A DNA stretch of 64,000 nt from the NCBI RefSeq assembly GCF_033568475.1, contig NC_133120.1, forward strand, positions 96,428,151-96,492,150, written 5' to 3'. Each line of letters begins with the position of its first letter. The first letter of the stretch is position 1. The notes beneath the pieces are model-generated. The model saw nothing but the letters and a program-made list of their open reading frames with translations, had not been told where the DNA came from and did no database searches. The position numbers and the translations under genes were made by a program. Positions 1-12,600 of this stretch are shown here, in pieces. Origin of the DNA: Henckelia pumila. Lineage: Eukaryota > Streptophyta > Magnoliopsida > Lamiales > Gesneriaceae.

Positions 1-140
1 AAAAGGCCATTAAAGAGAAAGGTTTCTACTTGCACCGGTCGCCGGCGAATACTCCGAGGGATTCGGAGCCCCGGCTGCTGCCTCTATTTCCGGTGACGTC
101 GCCTAGAGTCGCGACTTCTAGTAATGCATCTAATTCTTGA
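1..140 (+). CDS. 3' end of a gene truncated by the window edge (unidentified)
   Basis: An open frame enters from the left edge (codons from base 3) and ends at TGA 138-140, giving 45 residues. The stretch is GC-rich and changes sharply to AT-rich DNA just after the stop, as expected for a last coding exon followed by a 3' UTR. The tail is rich in Ser, Pro and Arg and contains LLPLFPVTSPR. Its L-x-L-F-P core resembles the WUS-box/EAR-like repression motif of WOX transcription factors, but no homeodomain lies in the window, so the family is not established. It could also be a chance open frame. Confidence 0.4.
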   Translation, partial: KAIKEKGFYLHRSPANTPRDSEPRLLPLFPVTSPRVATSSNASNS

Positions 141-1931
141 GTGATTCTTCTTTTCATTGTTCCTTATTGGGTATTTTTGTGCTCTTTTGTATAACATTTT
201 ATATCAGTGAAAGCATTAACAAAAACAAGATTTGGGATCTTATTTAGATAATAGAACGAATTTCTAATCTCCTTTGTTTTTAATAATTTCTTCTTCTCTT
301 TAATTGTTTGTAATGTAAAGATAGATCTTTTTCTCACTATTCTTCCACTCAAAATAATCTTGAATTTATTTTTAATTAAAAAATAATCTCCTTCGAACTG
401 CGCCAAGGCTCTTGCTTTTTCGGCTAAGTTTGATTACTGGGGGAAAATAGGCAAATGATATGATATGATATGACTTTGTGTCCAAGAATGGGTAATTGAG
501 CATATATATACATATAGATAGATAGTGGTAAAAAAAAGTGAATGTCCAAAGACTTGATAGAAAAGGTATACCATAAGCATAAGTGGGGTTAGCTGTCAAA
601 TGAGGAGTAAAACAAGGGACAATGGAATCTTTGACTCTTTTGTTCTTTATCTTCATGTGAAAAGAAGATGCCAAGAGAGGGGCTGGCGCGAGGTTTCCTA
701 TGTGCCTAATTTATATTATCGTATTGCTTTTAAGATTAAAGATTATATATATAAAAATATATGTTGATCATGATTTGGGTTGAATAAGAGATGAGTTTCA
801 CAAAATTAATTCATGAAATCGAATTTTTTCTATATATATTTGTGTGAGAGATTAATCAAGAATTACATTTTAATCAATATAGATTAGTGACTAATCCAAC
901 TTTATATATATAAATTACGTATTAAAATTGTTTTCCCCTATTTCTCGTGGCTTCTTGATAAAATGAAACCCAACACCATATTTCCATCATTCGATTGAAT
1001 CTCTGGGTGTCTGTCGCACGAATTTCAAGGAACGTCGTGTCATGGAATTCTCTTTCGTTTACTCGTAAGCGAGAGGCTAGACATATTGGTGAAATAAAAT
1101 ATTAAAATTGTTTCGAAATCAAGAAATGAAGTATTATTTATTGGGGGAGAGCGGACTATGCCACTATATGTCTCAAAATTCAACATAAAAAGTAACCCGT
1201 TAGTCATCCGTCAATAGTTGTACTTTCTTGGCACATATCGACGAATTTGCTTGACTTTTAACTTTTTTTAAAAAAATTTATTTAATCCATAAAAGTTTGG
1301 ATGAAACAGTGAGAAAGGAATTAAGAAAAGTGTAGTTTCACGATAGAAATTATATAATTATTTGTTTCTCTATAGTTTGTTCGATTGTTCAAATCAACAT
1401 TAGCTGCTCTGGTTTCCATCTCCTTTTTGTCAATGTGTTGAGCTGTTGAGTCTTAATCATAGATACACCCGGGGAAATTTAGTGGCAGGGTGACCTACAT
1501 GTGTCGCATTTCTTTTAGAAAAAATAAAGTTCATCGAGAATTTTTTTTATTCCACGAAAGACTTTTTGCGGGTTCTTAGTCTAGTCCTCCCCTCTCGATA
1601 ATTTCTTGATGATTTAACATGTTTCGAAGATTGTTGGTGACTTGGTGCTTGAATGACAATATATGTATATTTTTTTTAAAAAAGCAAAATTTAGATCTAA
1701 AAAAATGAATGAGTACAAAGAACAAAGCAAAGTTTGTTGTAGGGCATACTGGAAAGGCCCTTTTGACTCCAAGGGGACGTTATGATTATCACGAGAAAGC
1801 AGAATGTCCGTTTGGCAAAGCTATAATAAAGGTGGGATAGATGTGTGAGTTTGTTCATCTTGAACCGTATTGTGTTTTCATGAGCAAATATGAAATTTTT
1901 TTAAAGAAAGATTCATAATTTTTTTTTAATC
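141..1931. other. AT-rich intergenic DNA
   Basis: No frame looks coding and I recognise no transposon ends or RNA gene. It holds scattered poly-A/T and short TA runs (for example near 500 and 905). The first few hundred bases are probably the 3' UTR and terminator region of the gene ending at 140. Confidence 0.6.
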
Positions 1932-1936
1932 ATTTG

Positions 1937-2714
1937 TGGTGATACCCCGGTGAAATATCCCGGGTTATCACCAAACCTGAGTGGTTGTCGAGAGCCCGTA
2001 TACGGAATGGTTTCTAGATTGATGGGTAAAAGAAGACCAGGAAGAAGTAGAGCCCAAGAAAAAAAGAGAGGAGTCTTGCCCTACCAAGGGCTGTCCTCCC
2101 TTGCCTTGCCAAGGGTTGTCTTCCCTTCCCTTGCCAGAGAACCCTTCCCGGAGCACCCTTGCCTCGAGCACCCTGGCTCCCAGCACCCTGGCCTACCAGC
2201 ACCCTGGCGTCGAGCACCCTGGCCTTGAGCACCCCGTCATCCAGGCTAGAGGACCCTTCCCAGACCAAATCATAACACGGGTCCCACAACATGGGCACCA
2301 TCTGGAAGTGACACAGAATAATAATGAGTAGGCATGGGCACTATCCAAAAATTGCGGAAAACAACTTATCACCTTTCATGCTGTCAGGAGACCCATTTTA
2401 TTCAATCATTACTCTTCCTCAAGAGTTCTCTATAAATACCAGGTTCATTAGCCTGGCTGAGGTATGTTCTATTACGTTCATATACATCTTCACATTCACA
2501 CTCAATTTCTCTAAATCTAATAAGCCCACTCCATACATCTTAGTCTAACTTAAGCATCGGAGTGGCGACGCCGGAGAACCCTCCGGCGTCCCACTGACGA
2601 GTTTTCTTGTTTTTGGTTTGTAGAGGAACTTACGACGAGGCGAGGAAGCTTGCTGCTATTTTAATCTCGGGGTAATACCCACCCCCGGGTACACATTTTA
2701 TGATAATTGCATCA
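1937..2714 (+). repeat. Left (5') LTR of the outer element
   Basis: This 778 bp repeat matches 27401-28193. The first 37 bases form an inverted repeat (TGGTGATA... / ...TATCACCA with a CCCGG core). At 2148-2235 it carries about six 15-bp units built on AGCACCCTGGC; the right LTR has one more unit, which accounts for its 15 extra bases. A TATA box lies at 2431. A perfect 10-bp hairpin with loop AACC lies at 2567-2590 and is preserved in the other LTR. Small open frames here are read through the repeats and are not genes. Confidence 0.85.
2431..2438 (+). promoter_or_regulatory. TATA box of the outer-element LTR
   Basis: TATAAATA lies 277 bp before the LTR end. The same box is found at 27909-27916 in the right LTR. 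The position fits the U3 promoter of an LTR retrotransposon, with transcription starting about 30 bp downstream. Confidence 0.6.
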
Positions 2715-2715
2715 T

Positions 2716-2733
2716 TGGCGCCGTCTATGGGAA
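2716..2733 (+). other. Primer-binding site of the outer element
   Basis: TGGCGCCGTCTATGGGAA begins one base after the LTR end. A TGGCGCC start at this place is the usual primer-binding site of many plant Ty3/gypsy elements and their non-autonomous derivatives. It fixes the + orientation. Confidence 0.7.
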
Positions 2734-5700
2734 ATTGAGTATGAGACGTTGATTTAATTTCTCTCTTTCTCTGAAAAAAAGAAAAGAAACGCAACTTAGA
2801 GATTGCTGGGCTCCTTCAATCGATTTTTATTGCTCTTTCTAACAGTTGGGATCGGTTTTTATCACTGATAATTCATGATTATTTCCGCTGGTTCCACCAT
2901 TTTTCTCCATTGATCTGCCATTTAATTAAACATCGTGAGTGGCAGATGTGAGGGTTCCACCTCGCCAGCTTTGCTTCTGCTCAGTGTCGATTCTTTGGCT
3001 AGATTCTTGATTGGAAGCTTCTCTCTGAAATCACGTTGACATCTATGGTGATTCGCTGCGACGGTGGCTCCCCTTTCTCCGTCGCTGTTGGACGTGACTC
3101 AAGTTTTGTGCCTGCCAAATATTCGCAAGTTAGCTGCTTGCGAGTTTGCTGCGTATGGTGTTGATCATAGGGTATTGTGGCTGGTTTTGTGTTGTTGTGA
3201 TTGCATTTGGAGATCGGTTTGGAGTGCTCATTTGTTGCTGGACGGGTTTCGCATTTTCAACCTTTCAAATGCCCAGATAATTGCTTCTATCACTGCCATT
3301 TAAGGTATTTGGCTTGACACTATACTATTTTACAGTGTTCCAAATCTTCCGGTGATTGCGTGCCTTTATTTTTGATACCGGGTGACATAAGGCCCCGGTA
3401 TATGTTGATACCCGGGTGATGTGAGGCCCCGGTATATTTTTGATAACCCGGGCGAGCTGAGGCCCCGATATATTTGGGCACCCTGGATGATATCAGGCCC
3501 CGGGCTTCTGAACTTACCTTCAATGCAAATTTCAGAAGGGTTGCGGGGACGGGGTACCTCACTCGAAGAGGCCGAGCAAGGGAGTTCCTTGGAGATACAG
3601 AGGTCGGGCCTTAGGCTATCCGAGTGTGAGAAGATCTCGTCATATTGATAAGCACCAACCCATCAAGGGCTCTCTTAAGGATAAAAAGAAAAGAAAAAGA
3701 ATAATCTCCAAGGTCGTATATGGGGTATCACCTGGGTGCACTGCTTAGGACCCGGGAAGAATAGGTAAGGCCAAGGAAGCTCCGGGGGTTGCCTTGAGAG
3801 CCGAAGAAATTGTGTGTTCCAAAGCTAATTTGGAGACCGAATATCCAAACTTTAAACTCCATGGGATGATGAAGCTTCTTATTCGGGATTGAAAAATCTT
3901 GTGTTAATTGTAACTGCCTCGAATTGTTTTCTAGGTGCTTGTGAAACTCCCTTAGCTGTTATTCCAGTGTTCTCGTTGCTTCCACTTTTCCCCCTTTGCT
4001 CGCGCTTTGTGCAAGTTTTGGGCACCCACAAAGCAATGGCCGGTGGTGAATACCCCGACCCTGTTAGCCCGACTCGTACCCAAAAAAATGAATATATATC
4101 AGTGTGATTAACGCCGCCATGGCTTCCCGCCTGCTCTCTGCCGGATACTTAGTCTCCATTTATGCCCGTTAAAGTCGCTCCACCGCTCTCCATCGGAGTC
4201 TACATGGCCGCCTCCTCGACGGGCCTCACTACCTCCATCGATGCCATCTTCAACATGATCGGCCATCCTTCAGACATCAAACACCTCGTTCTGGAAACTC
4301 TTAGCCGTACAATATCAATGCTTCTCGCATGGATAAACATATGACTGTATGATACCAAGGTGCATGCTGAGCCACCCGGGCTCTACCAGGTTGAACCATT
4401 TTTTTTTTCGTGGAATGCACTCATGCATGGGTTACTGGCTTGGACGTTGATTATGGTGTGTTTGGTGAGAGATTTGGAGTTGTTCCTACATGGGTTGGAA
4501 GCTGAAAAATCGTGTTGCATCCCCTGCTATCTCGTTCCCTTCCCTTCGGCAGCTCGCGTTCATGCATCATGCAAGGCGGGTTCGAACTGATTCATAAGTC
4601 ACAGGTGGAGGAGAGTATTTTTATTTTTGAAGGCTTACGCGCCCGAGATGAAGTCCAGCTCTATGAGACTCGATCCCAGGAAACAAACGATCTAATCCAG
4701 CCTTTATGCACTCCTACGTGCGAGCCTCTCCCGGGAGGTAAGGATTTTCAGTGTTTTCCCTTTTTCGACAGGCCGAGAGCCCGGGAGGGAAGCTTGGAGG
4801 TTCCAAATTGTGATGAATCACCCGAGCTCTACCATTTGTATAAACATCAGCCCGAGCCCAGTCCGCCTTTGCCCAGGGTAATTGAACCGCCTCCTCAAAC
4901 TCGGTGTTTGTCGTGCCTTGGTCATGTTTTCCCCGGATTTTGTGGAAGATACCTCACCAAGCGCATCATCTTCGCCGACCGGCTTCATCAACTCATGCAC
5001 AAGTAAACAACCTACTGTCACACGATCAGGATTGGAACTCCATACGACGATCACTTGCGAAGACTCCGTCATGTTGAGACCCGGGAGCTTTTCTCCGCGA
5101 CTCGCCTCAACTCGTTCCTGCGCATTCGAGAGGATGAAGCTAGGCACCTGGTAAGAAAGTTTCACGCCGTGGATTCTCGAAGGCAGGGCCAACAGATCTC
5201 GAGAACCCAGCTCATATTCCAGGACAAGACAACAGGACGAGGAACAGAGAACACACTAGCAGAGGTATTGAACCCGTGAGCCGATTCGTGTGGCAACCTC
5301 ACGAGCCGAGCCAGGTCCCAAAAAAACCCGGTTTCCGAACAACCATGGGCTTGGCGCCGCACAAGCCGCCGAAGTCACGAAAAGCAGGAACGACATCGAA
5401 CGGATCCATGCCAAGATGGCCTTGTAGATCGCTGGATCAGGATATCTTCGGGGGGTAAATTTAACCAACCTCGGTTGCTTCAGGGTTCAATTCCGAATAT
5501 CCCAACAGCCCCCGTATAATATCACTCGAGAATCTTAAAGGTGTTGGCATCCTCCGTCCAGGCTGCACTCTACGTCTATGCCGAGTACTGGTCCCGAGTG
5601 ATAGCTATGACTGGAGCTGGCGCCGCTGACCTTGCTTCGTTTCGGGAGCTTGTACTCCAAGCCTTAGCATTGTAGGCTAGAAGTCAGGGACTAGACTTGG

Positions 5701-6365
5701 TGGCACGAGGGCTTACATGCCTGAGACGGAGTCTGGTCTTGAGGGACTTCGAGGTTTTCTCATTCACGGCGACCCACAGTCCCGGGAGGGATGCTCATAC
5801 GTTTCCAAGCCACACGGAGGTGATGGAGTTCTTTTGAGGATTTCTTGAAGGAGTCGGGCCTGCTGAGCAAGGTAAAATTAGAAAGTGTGATGCGGGGAGA
5901 AAGTAAGCATCTGGCACCCTTTAAATATTTGGGCCCTGTCCTTAAACATTTATTTATGTTAGTTCTTTTCCTTGATAATTTTATTGCCAACTTGTTTGTG
6001 GGGCACGTGGATTTTGCCACAAACTTCTTGGTTGGAGTCTTAACTTTCAAACATGTGGGCCAATCATATTCATGGAAATTATTACTTACGATTCGTTTGC
6101 ACTCACGGATATGCAAGTCGGGCACCTATTTTTATTTATTACCCGAGTTGCGTTCTTGGCGACAGGAGCATTAAATGGAGTGAAAGTGCCTTTATAATTT
6201 AATATCCTATATTATTTATGCAAAATATGAGATATTATTATCTTGGATTATTTCTGCCTTGGTTTTATGATTTTTTACAGTCACACCGAGCTCGGGCATG
6301 CGATTTAACAGTAAGCCCCACCAGGAGTTATTTATCGGGCATGTCATCTAGCAGTAAGGCCCTGA
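2734..6365 (+). other. Non-coding internal region of the outer element
   Basis: About 3.6 kb without a recognisable retroviral domain. The longest frames (for example 4512-5006) have no gag, protease or polymerase motif and are interrupted in every direction. CCCGGG-containing words are frequent, and a short hairpin repeat block lies near 3375. I infer a structural, non-coding internal domain. Confidence 0.6.
3375..3505 (+). repeat. Four degenerate hairpin repeats (GATACCCGGG...CCCCGGTAT)
   Basis: Units of roughly 35-40 bp. The first forms a perfect 8-bp stem, ATACCGGG (3375-3382) with CCCGGTAT (3394-3401). The second and third keep the CCGGG/CCCCGG pairing with small changes, and the fourth (GGGCACCCTGG...) is weaker. 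Confidence 0.6.
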
Positions 6366-7170
6366 TATCTTTATCTCGAAGCCCAGACGATCTTCCACCC
6401 TGACACCTAAAAGCCCATGGCACTATCTCCGTCATGGCAGTCCAGGAAAGCCCGTGCTAATTCACGGCACTGCCCGTGGTAATTCACGAGCAGTTAAACC
6501 CAGACGATCTACCACCCTGGTACTCAAAGCCCATGGCAACCCCATGACACTTAAACTCAGGTGATCTAACACCCTGGTACTCAAAGCCCATGGCAACCCC
6601 ATGACACTTAAACCCAGGTGATCTACCACCCTGGTACTCAAAGCCCATGGCAACCCCATGGCACTTAAACCCAGGTGATCTACCACCCTGGTACTTAAGC
6701 CCGTGGTAATTCACGAGCACTTAAACCCAGGTGATCTACCACCCTGGTACTCAAGCCCGTGGTAATTCACGAGCACTTAAACCCAGGTGATCTACCACCC
6801 TGGTACTCAAAGCCCATGGCAACCCCATGGCACTTAAACCCAGGCGATCTACCACCCTGGTACTCAAGCCCGTGGTAATTCACGAGCACTTAAACCCAGG
6901 TGATCTACCACCCTGGTACTCAAGCCCGTGGTAATTCACGAGCACTTAAACCCAAGTGATCTACCACTCTAGTACTCAAAGCCCGTGGCAACCCCATGAC
7001 ACTTAAACTCAGGTGATCTACCACCCTGGTACTCAAGCCCGTGGTAATTCACGAGCACTTAAACCCAGGTGATATCTACCACCCTGGTACTCAAGCCCGT
7101 GGTAATTCACGAGCACTTAAACCCAGGTGATCTACCACGCTGGTACTAAAGCCCGTGGTAATTCACGAGC
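6366..7170 (+). repeat. Tandem array of about 13 palindromic 56-57 bp units (left part)
   Basis: Each unit holds two inverted repeats: CCAGG(T/C)GATCTACCACCCTGG, and either CATGG-CAACC-CCATG or CGTG-GTAATT-CACG. Units start near 6367, 6495, 6555, 6612, 6670, 6727, 6783, 6839, 6896, 6951, 7010, 7066 and 7122. The array is interrupted by the gypsy insertion and resumes at 27071. Low-complexity frames such as 6462-6720 (-) are translations of the repeats, not genes. Confidence 0.85.
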
Positions 7171-7175
7171 ACTTA

Positions 7176-7819
7176 TGTAACACCCGGTATTTTAATACGT
7201 AAATCCGCATGCATAATTAGGAAACTTAATTATTTAAAATTTTAGATTTATGGGTTAAATATCTATGTGAATTATTTGTGCATGATTTAATTTATTTTTT
7301 TTAAGCATTTAACCCATAATTAGTGATTTTTATGAATTTTTGATATTTGAATTATTTTATCACGTTGACGGGACCGTGGACGGACGAGATGACAACTTTC
7401 TATCCAATTTATTTCATGAGCCTTTTAAGAGCCCAAAAATATTATTTTGAGTTTTATTACCTCAAAATTTTTAGCATTTAATTTTATATAATTTTAGGAG
7501 TCCGTTTATTTTTAAAATAAGCCAAAATATTGACTTTTTATTATCTTTTAAATTCCCCTAATTTTTAATTTCGGGATTTTTTTAATGTTATCAGATTTTA
7601 AATATTATTTAGAGTTTTATTTTTAAGTTATATATTATATATTTAATATCCTAAATAATACATTAATTATCCTATATTCTAATTAATTAAAAACCTAAAC
7701 CTAATCTACCCAAACCCCTCGATCCAAAGCTCCATCAGCCGCCACCCCACCCCATATTCATCATCTTCTTTGGTTAGCAGCCTCCACGAAGAACACCATA
7801 GCCACGATTTTGAAGCTTC
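7176..7819 (+). repeat. Gypsy 5' LTR, first segment
   Basis: It starts TGTAACACCCGG and matches 24401 onward base for base apart from single substitutions. It is cut at 7819 by the copia element; the LTR continues at 17522. Confidence 0.92.
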
Positions 7820-9679
7820 TGTTGGAAAACTGGCGAGTTCCCAGACCAATTACGATTGATACCCGGTGCAGCGGAAGTTTAAAAATTTTTTCATGGAACG
7901 TTTCCATGGTGTGGGTATCAACCGTTCATCGATTGAATTACGTGTGTAAAATTTAAATAACAATTAAATAAATTTTACCTCAAATCTCGCAACGAGATTA
8001 ATGGACACCAACAGAACAATTCTGCTCTTGTTGTCTCTCCCTGGAACCGATGAACGCCTTCAATCAGGTCCACGAACAGAGGTTTAATCCCTCTGATAGA
8101 TTGCACTAGAAAATCTATCAGAAGTTTTCTGCGAAGAGAATACACGAATTTGATTCGTTATTCCTGACTGCAATTCAAAATCACAGACCGGAATTTCTCG
8201 GGCAGAGTGAAGGGGGCGGCCGAAATATGTTTGAGAGAGAGGGTAGGGTTTTCGAAAATTGCTCTCAAAATAATGACCTGTTGTATATAATTTCTGTACT
8301 GAAATAACTTATTTATAATGCAGGCCACTAACACCTTAGGGCCCATTAATCATAAGCTGGGGCCCGACAAGCAAAGCCCGCTCGTTCAGAAATTAATATA
8401 AAATTCATCGTGACTCCGATTGATGAAACGATTTCACCAATGTGTACAGAAACCATTTCTGCACGTTTTAAAGTCAAAATAAATTTTCCTGAATCCGAAT
8501 TCAGTGGTTTCCAAAAATGTCCATCCCTATGTCATTTTAGGAAATCCTACTCCCTTACTCTTATTTAAGAAGTCCAACTCCTTAGTTCATTAAATTTAAC
8601 TCTTTAAATTTAACTATCTCAACGGGGATTAAAACTCCATTACACTGTGTGACCCTCAATGGTTCAGGGATACAGCTAGCCGTGGGCTCACAACTCCTTG
8701 TGACTCGGAACAACACTTTCCGACTTGCCCAACGAATCATGGTAAAGCGCCTAGCAACATCGCCCCATGATTCCCTAGGTATCACTGATAGTGCCTACAA
8801 GAACCAGTAGATTTTGGTTAACGTACAGTACGGTCCCTTCATCCAAATATCCCGATCGAATCAACAACTATTGGTATATCGAGAGTCGCTCAAGATTCGA
8901 TAACTATGCAATGCATCTTGAAGATCAAATTAGTGACATCGCATGTGCTACTAAGAAACCATTTCTTAAATCACATCAATTACTCTGGCCAGAGATTTAT
9001 CACACTAATATCTCCTCAGATCGCATAGGATATCCACACTCGCAAGTATGTGGTGAATCCTTGACAACAATGCATTGACTTCTATATGTGTCGTAACTGT
9101 ACCCAATCTCGACACCTGATGACCCCCTCAGAGTCGGTAAACGAGTCAAAGCACAGTACTAGCATATAGAGTCTCCATGATGTTTCAAGTCGTAAGGACT
9201 AATGGTGTACAACCAAAACCGCGGACTTTATCCACTCGATAAGTGATAACCACTTGGAAAGTCCGGATAGGGTAGTTCGACTATTCATCCTATGAATATC
9301 CATTTGCATGCTTCGAACATCTCCATGTTCCCTACCAATGAAACGTGGTACTCCGCATCGCAAATGCTAGTCTCAAACTCGAGCGATCCTTATCCTTATT
9401 ATCGGACGGCTCAATCGACTAGGAACGGTTTTAGAATATACAGTGACTATAAGATGTATTTCATGATAGACATCTCCATGTTCTACCACATCTTACATAC
9501 ACTATAGTATATTCAAGGTCTTTATCAAAACAACAATAGTATATCACAATATAATAATATGAAGTAATATAAAGTCATTGCCATAAAAGTGTAAATAATA
9601 TTAAACAAAAGATTGTTTATACAAAGAGTCAACAAAGCCCATAGCCACACAGTTGGCTCACTGGGCACCCACTCTTACA
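7820..9679 (-). repeat. Copia 3' LTR
   Basis: Nearly identical to 15656-17516. The differences seen are one G in a G run (near 8213 / 16050) and C versus T in the motif ATCCCGATCG / ATCTCGATCG (near 8852 / 16689). The short frames inside are the same in both LTRs and are not genes. Confidence 0.93.
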
Positions 9680-9692
9680 ATCTCCCACTTGC
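9680..9692 (-). other. Copia polypurine tract
   Basis: On the minus strand CAAGTGGGAGAT directly precedes the 3' LTR. This is the usual purine-rich plus-strand primer position for copia elements. Confidence 0.75.
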
Positions 9693-9693
9693 C

Positions 9694-12600
9694 CTATAGC
9701 CAACTAGTCATACTACGTAGACCCATTGCTTCGCGATGTTTGTCAAACAATGGTCCTGGCAAAGGCTTAGTAAGTGGATCAGCGATATTGTCTGCAGAGG
9801 CCACTCGTTCGACACTGATGTCTCCTCTTTCCACAATCTCCCGGATTATGTGGTATTTCCTCAGTACGTGTTTGGATCTTTGATGAGACCTCGGTTCCTT
9901 TGCTTGAGCAACGGCACCCGTGTTGTCGCAGTACACCGGGACTGGACCAACAAATTCAGGAATGACGCCCAACTCTTGGACGAAATTCCTCATCCAAACG
10001 GCCTCTTTAGCAGCAGCTGATGCTGCAATGTATTCAGCCTCAGTGGTGGAATCCGCTGTGGTGTCCTGCTTGGAACTCTTCCAAGAGACAGCACCGCCAT
10101 TGAGCATGAACACAAATCCAGAGGTTGACTTCGAGTCATCCACATCACTTTGGAAGCTAGAGTCGGTATAGCCTTCCAGTTTGAGTTCTCGTCCTCCATA
10201 AACCATGAACATATTCTTAGTCCTTCGCAAGTACTTAAGAATGTCCTTCACGGCTTTCCAATGCATCTGACCAGGATTAGACTGATATCTGCTCGTGACA
10301 CTCAGAGCAAATGCTACATCCGGTCTGGTAGATATCATCCCATACATGATACTACCTATAGCTGACGCATATGGTACATGTGTCATATTCTCTATCTCTG
10401 CATCAGTCTTGGGACACATAGACTTGGATAGAGAAACTCCATGACACATGGGTAGATGTCCTCTCTTGGACCCATCCATTGAAAACCGTTTCAATATGGT
10501 ATCGATGTAGGTTGATTGAGTGAGTCCTATCATTCTCTTAGATCTATCCCTATAGATCTGTATCCCAAGAATGTAGGATGCCTCACCCAAATCCTTCATC
10601 GAAAATCTACCTGATAACCATATCTTTGTTGACTGCAACATCCCTACATCATTCCCAATGAGTAGGATGTCATCAACATAAAGTACTAAGAATGTCACCG
10701 CATCCTTAACTACTTTCTTGTACACGCAAGGTTCCTCCGGGTTCTTGATGAAACCAAAATCTTTAATTGTTTCATCAAATTTCTGGTTCCAACTTCTTGA
10801 TGCTTGTTTTAGACCATAAATTGATCTCTGAAGCTTGCATACCTTATGCTCGCTTCCCATGGATGTGTACCCCTCAGGCTGCTTCATATAGATTTCTTCC
10901 TTAATGTCTCCATTAAGAAAAGCAGTCTTCACATCCATTTGCCATATCTCATAGTCATACCATGCAGCTATGGCAATAAGGATTCTTATGGACTTGAACA
11001 TTGCAACTGGTGAAAAGGTTTCGTCATAGTCAACTCCTTGCCTTTGAGTATAACCTTTAGCCACCAATCGCGCCTTGTAGGTCAATACCTTACCATCAGG
11101 CCCAAGCTTTCTTTTGTAGATCCATTTACACCCTATTGGAACAATTCCATCGGGAGGATCCACTAAAGACCAGACTTGGTTAGTATGCATCGAATCCAAT
11201 TCTGACTGCATAGCTTCAAGCCATAAATTCGAATCCGCATCAGAAATTGCTTCCTTGAAGCTTCTTGGATCACATCCAATGTCGGGTTCATCTTGACCCT
11301 CTTCAAGAAGAAGACCATATCGAACTGGAGGTCTAGAAGTCCTCTCGGATCTTCTAGGTGCAGGCGTGTCCAGCAATGGTTCCTGAGGTGTGGGATCGTT
11401 ATTTTGTATTTCGGGTTCTTTTCGAACTTCTTCGAGTTCCATCATCTCGCCTTTCTTATCCAATAAGAACTCCTTCTCCAAGAAGGTGGCATTCCGTGAA
11501 ACAAACACCTTTGTTTCAGCAGGATAATAGAAATAATATCCGATTGAATTCTTCGGATACCCCACAAAATAACACAAGCTGGATCGACTATCCAACTTAT
11601 CTCCCACTGTCCGCTTCACGTAAGCAGGACATCCCCAAATCCTCAAGTACGAATACTTAGGAGCTTTGCCATTCCATAACTCGTATGGTGTTTTGTCCAC
11701 TGCTTTAGTGTGGACGTTATTCAACAACAATACCGCCGTTTCAAGCGCATAGCCCCAAAACGAAGGTGGAAGCTCAGTGAAGCTCATCATGGATCGAACC
11801 ATGTCCAACAAAGTTCGATTACGACGCTCCGATACACCATTAAGCTGTGGTGTCATAGGAGGAGTCCACTGAGAGAGAATCCCATTCTCTTTCAGATAGT
11901 CCAAAAACTCGGTACTCAAGTATTCTCCACCTCGATCCGATCGAAGTGCTTTAATACTTTTACCTAGCTTGTTTTCTACTTCAGCCTTGAATTCTTTGAA
12001 CTTTTCAAATGCTTCAGACTTATATTTCATTAAATATAAATACCCATACCTAGAATAATCATCAGTAAAGGTAATGAAGTAGGTGTGGCCATGTTGAGTC
12101 CCTACTCTAAATGGACCACAAACATCTGTATGGATCAAATCCAACAGATTTTGACTACGTTCAGGCTTCCCCTTAAAAGGAGATTTAGTCATTTTCCCTT
12201 TTAGGCAGGATTCACAAGTAGGTAGAGAGTTAATATCAGACATATCAAACATGCCCTCTCCCACTAGCTTGTTCATCCTCCTTGAGGAAATATGACCTAG
12301 TCTAGCGTGCCAAAGGTTTGCCGGGTTTTGACTATCGATTTTCCTTTTGTTTGTTGTTGCCGGTTTGTCAATACAATTCACTGGAACGTCTTTTAGCTTT
12401 AAATTATATAGATCGTTTTCAAGTTGTCCATTTCCAATTAAACATTCATTCTTGTAAATACTGCAAATCCCATTCACAAAATTACAAGAATAACCATCTC
12501 TATCAAGCATAGAAATAGAAATAATGTTTTTAATTAAATCTGGCACAAATAAAACATCTCTCAACAATAATTTAAAACCATTCTGCAAAATCAAACAAAC

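Noticed and set aside
1950-2331. Overlapping frames on both strands that could be read as small proteins
   Set aside because: They run through the 15-bp LTR repeats and recur with changes in the right LTR (27396-27810).
4512-5006. 164-codon frame inside the outer element
   Set aside because: No gag, protease or other domain, no splice-consistent extension, and it sits in a region of non-coding character.
6484-7170. Evenly spaced repeats resembling a CRISPR array
   Set aside because: Spacers are not unique, unit sequence continues throughout, and the setting is a plant retroelement; it is a tandem array.
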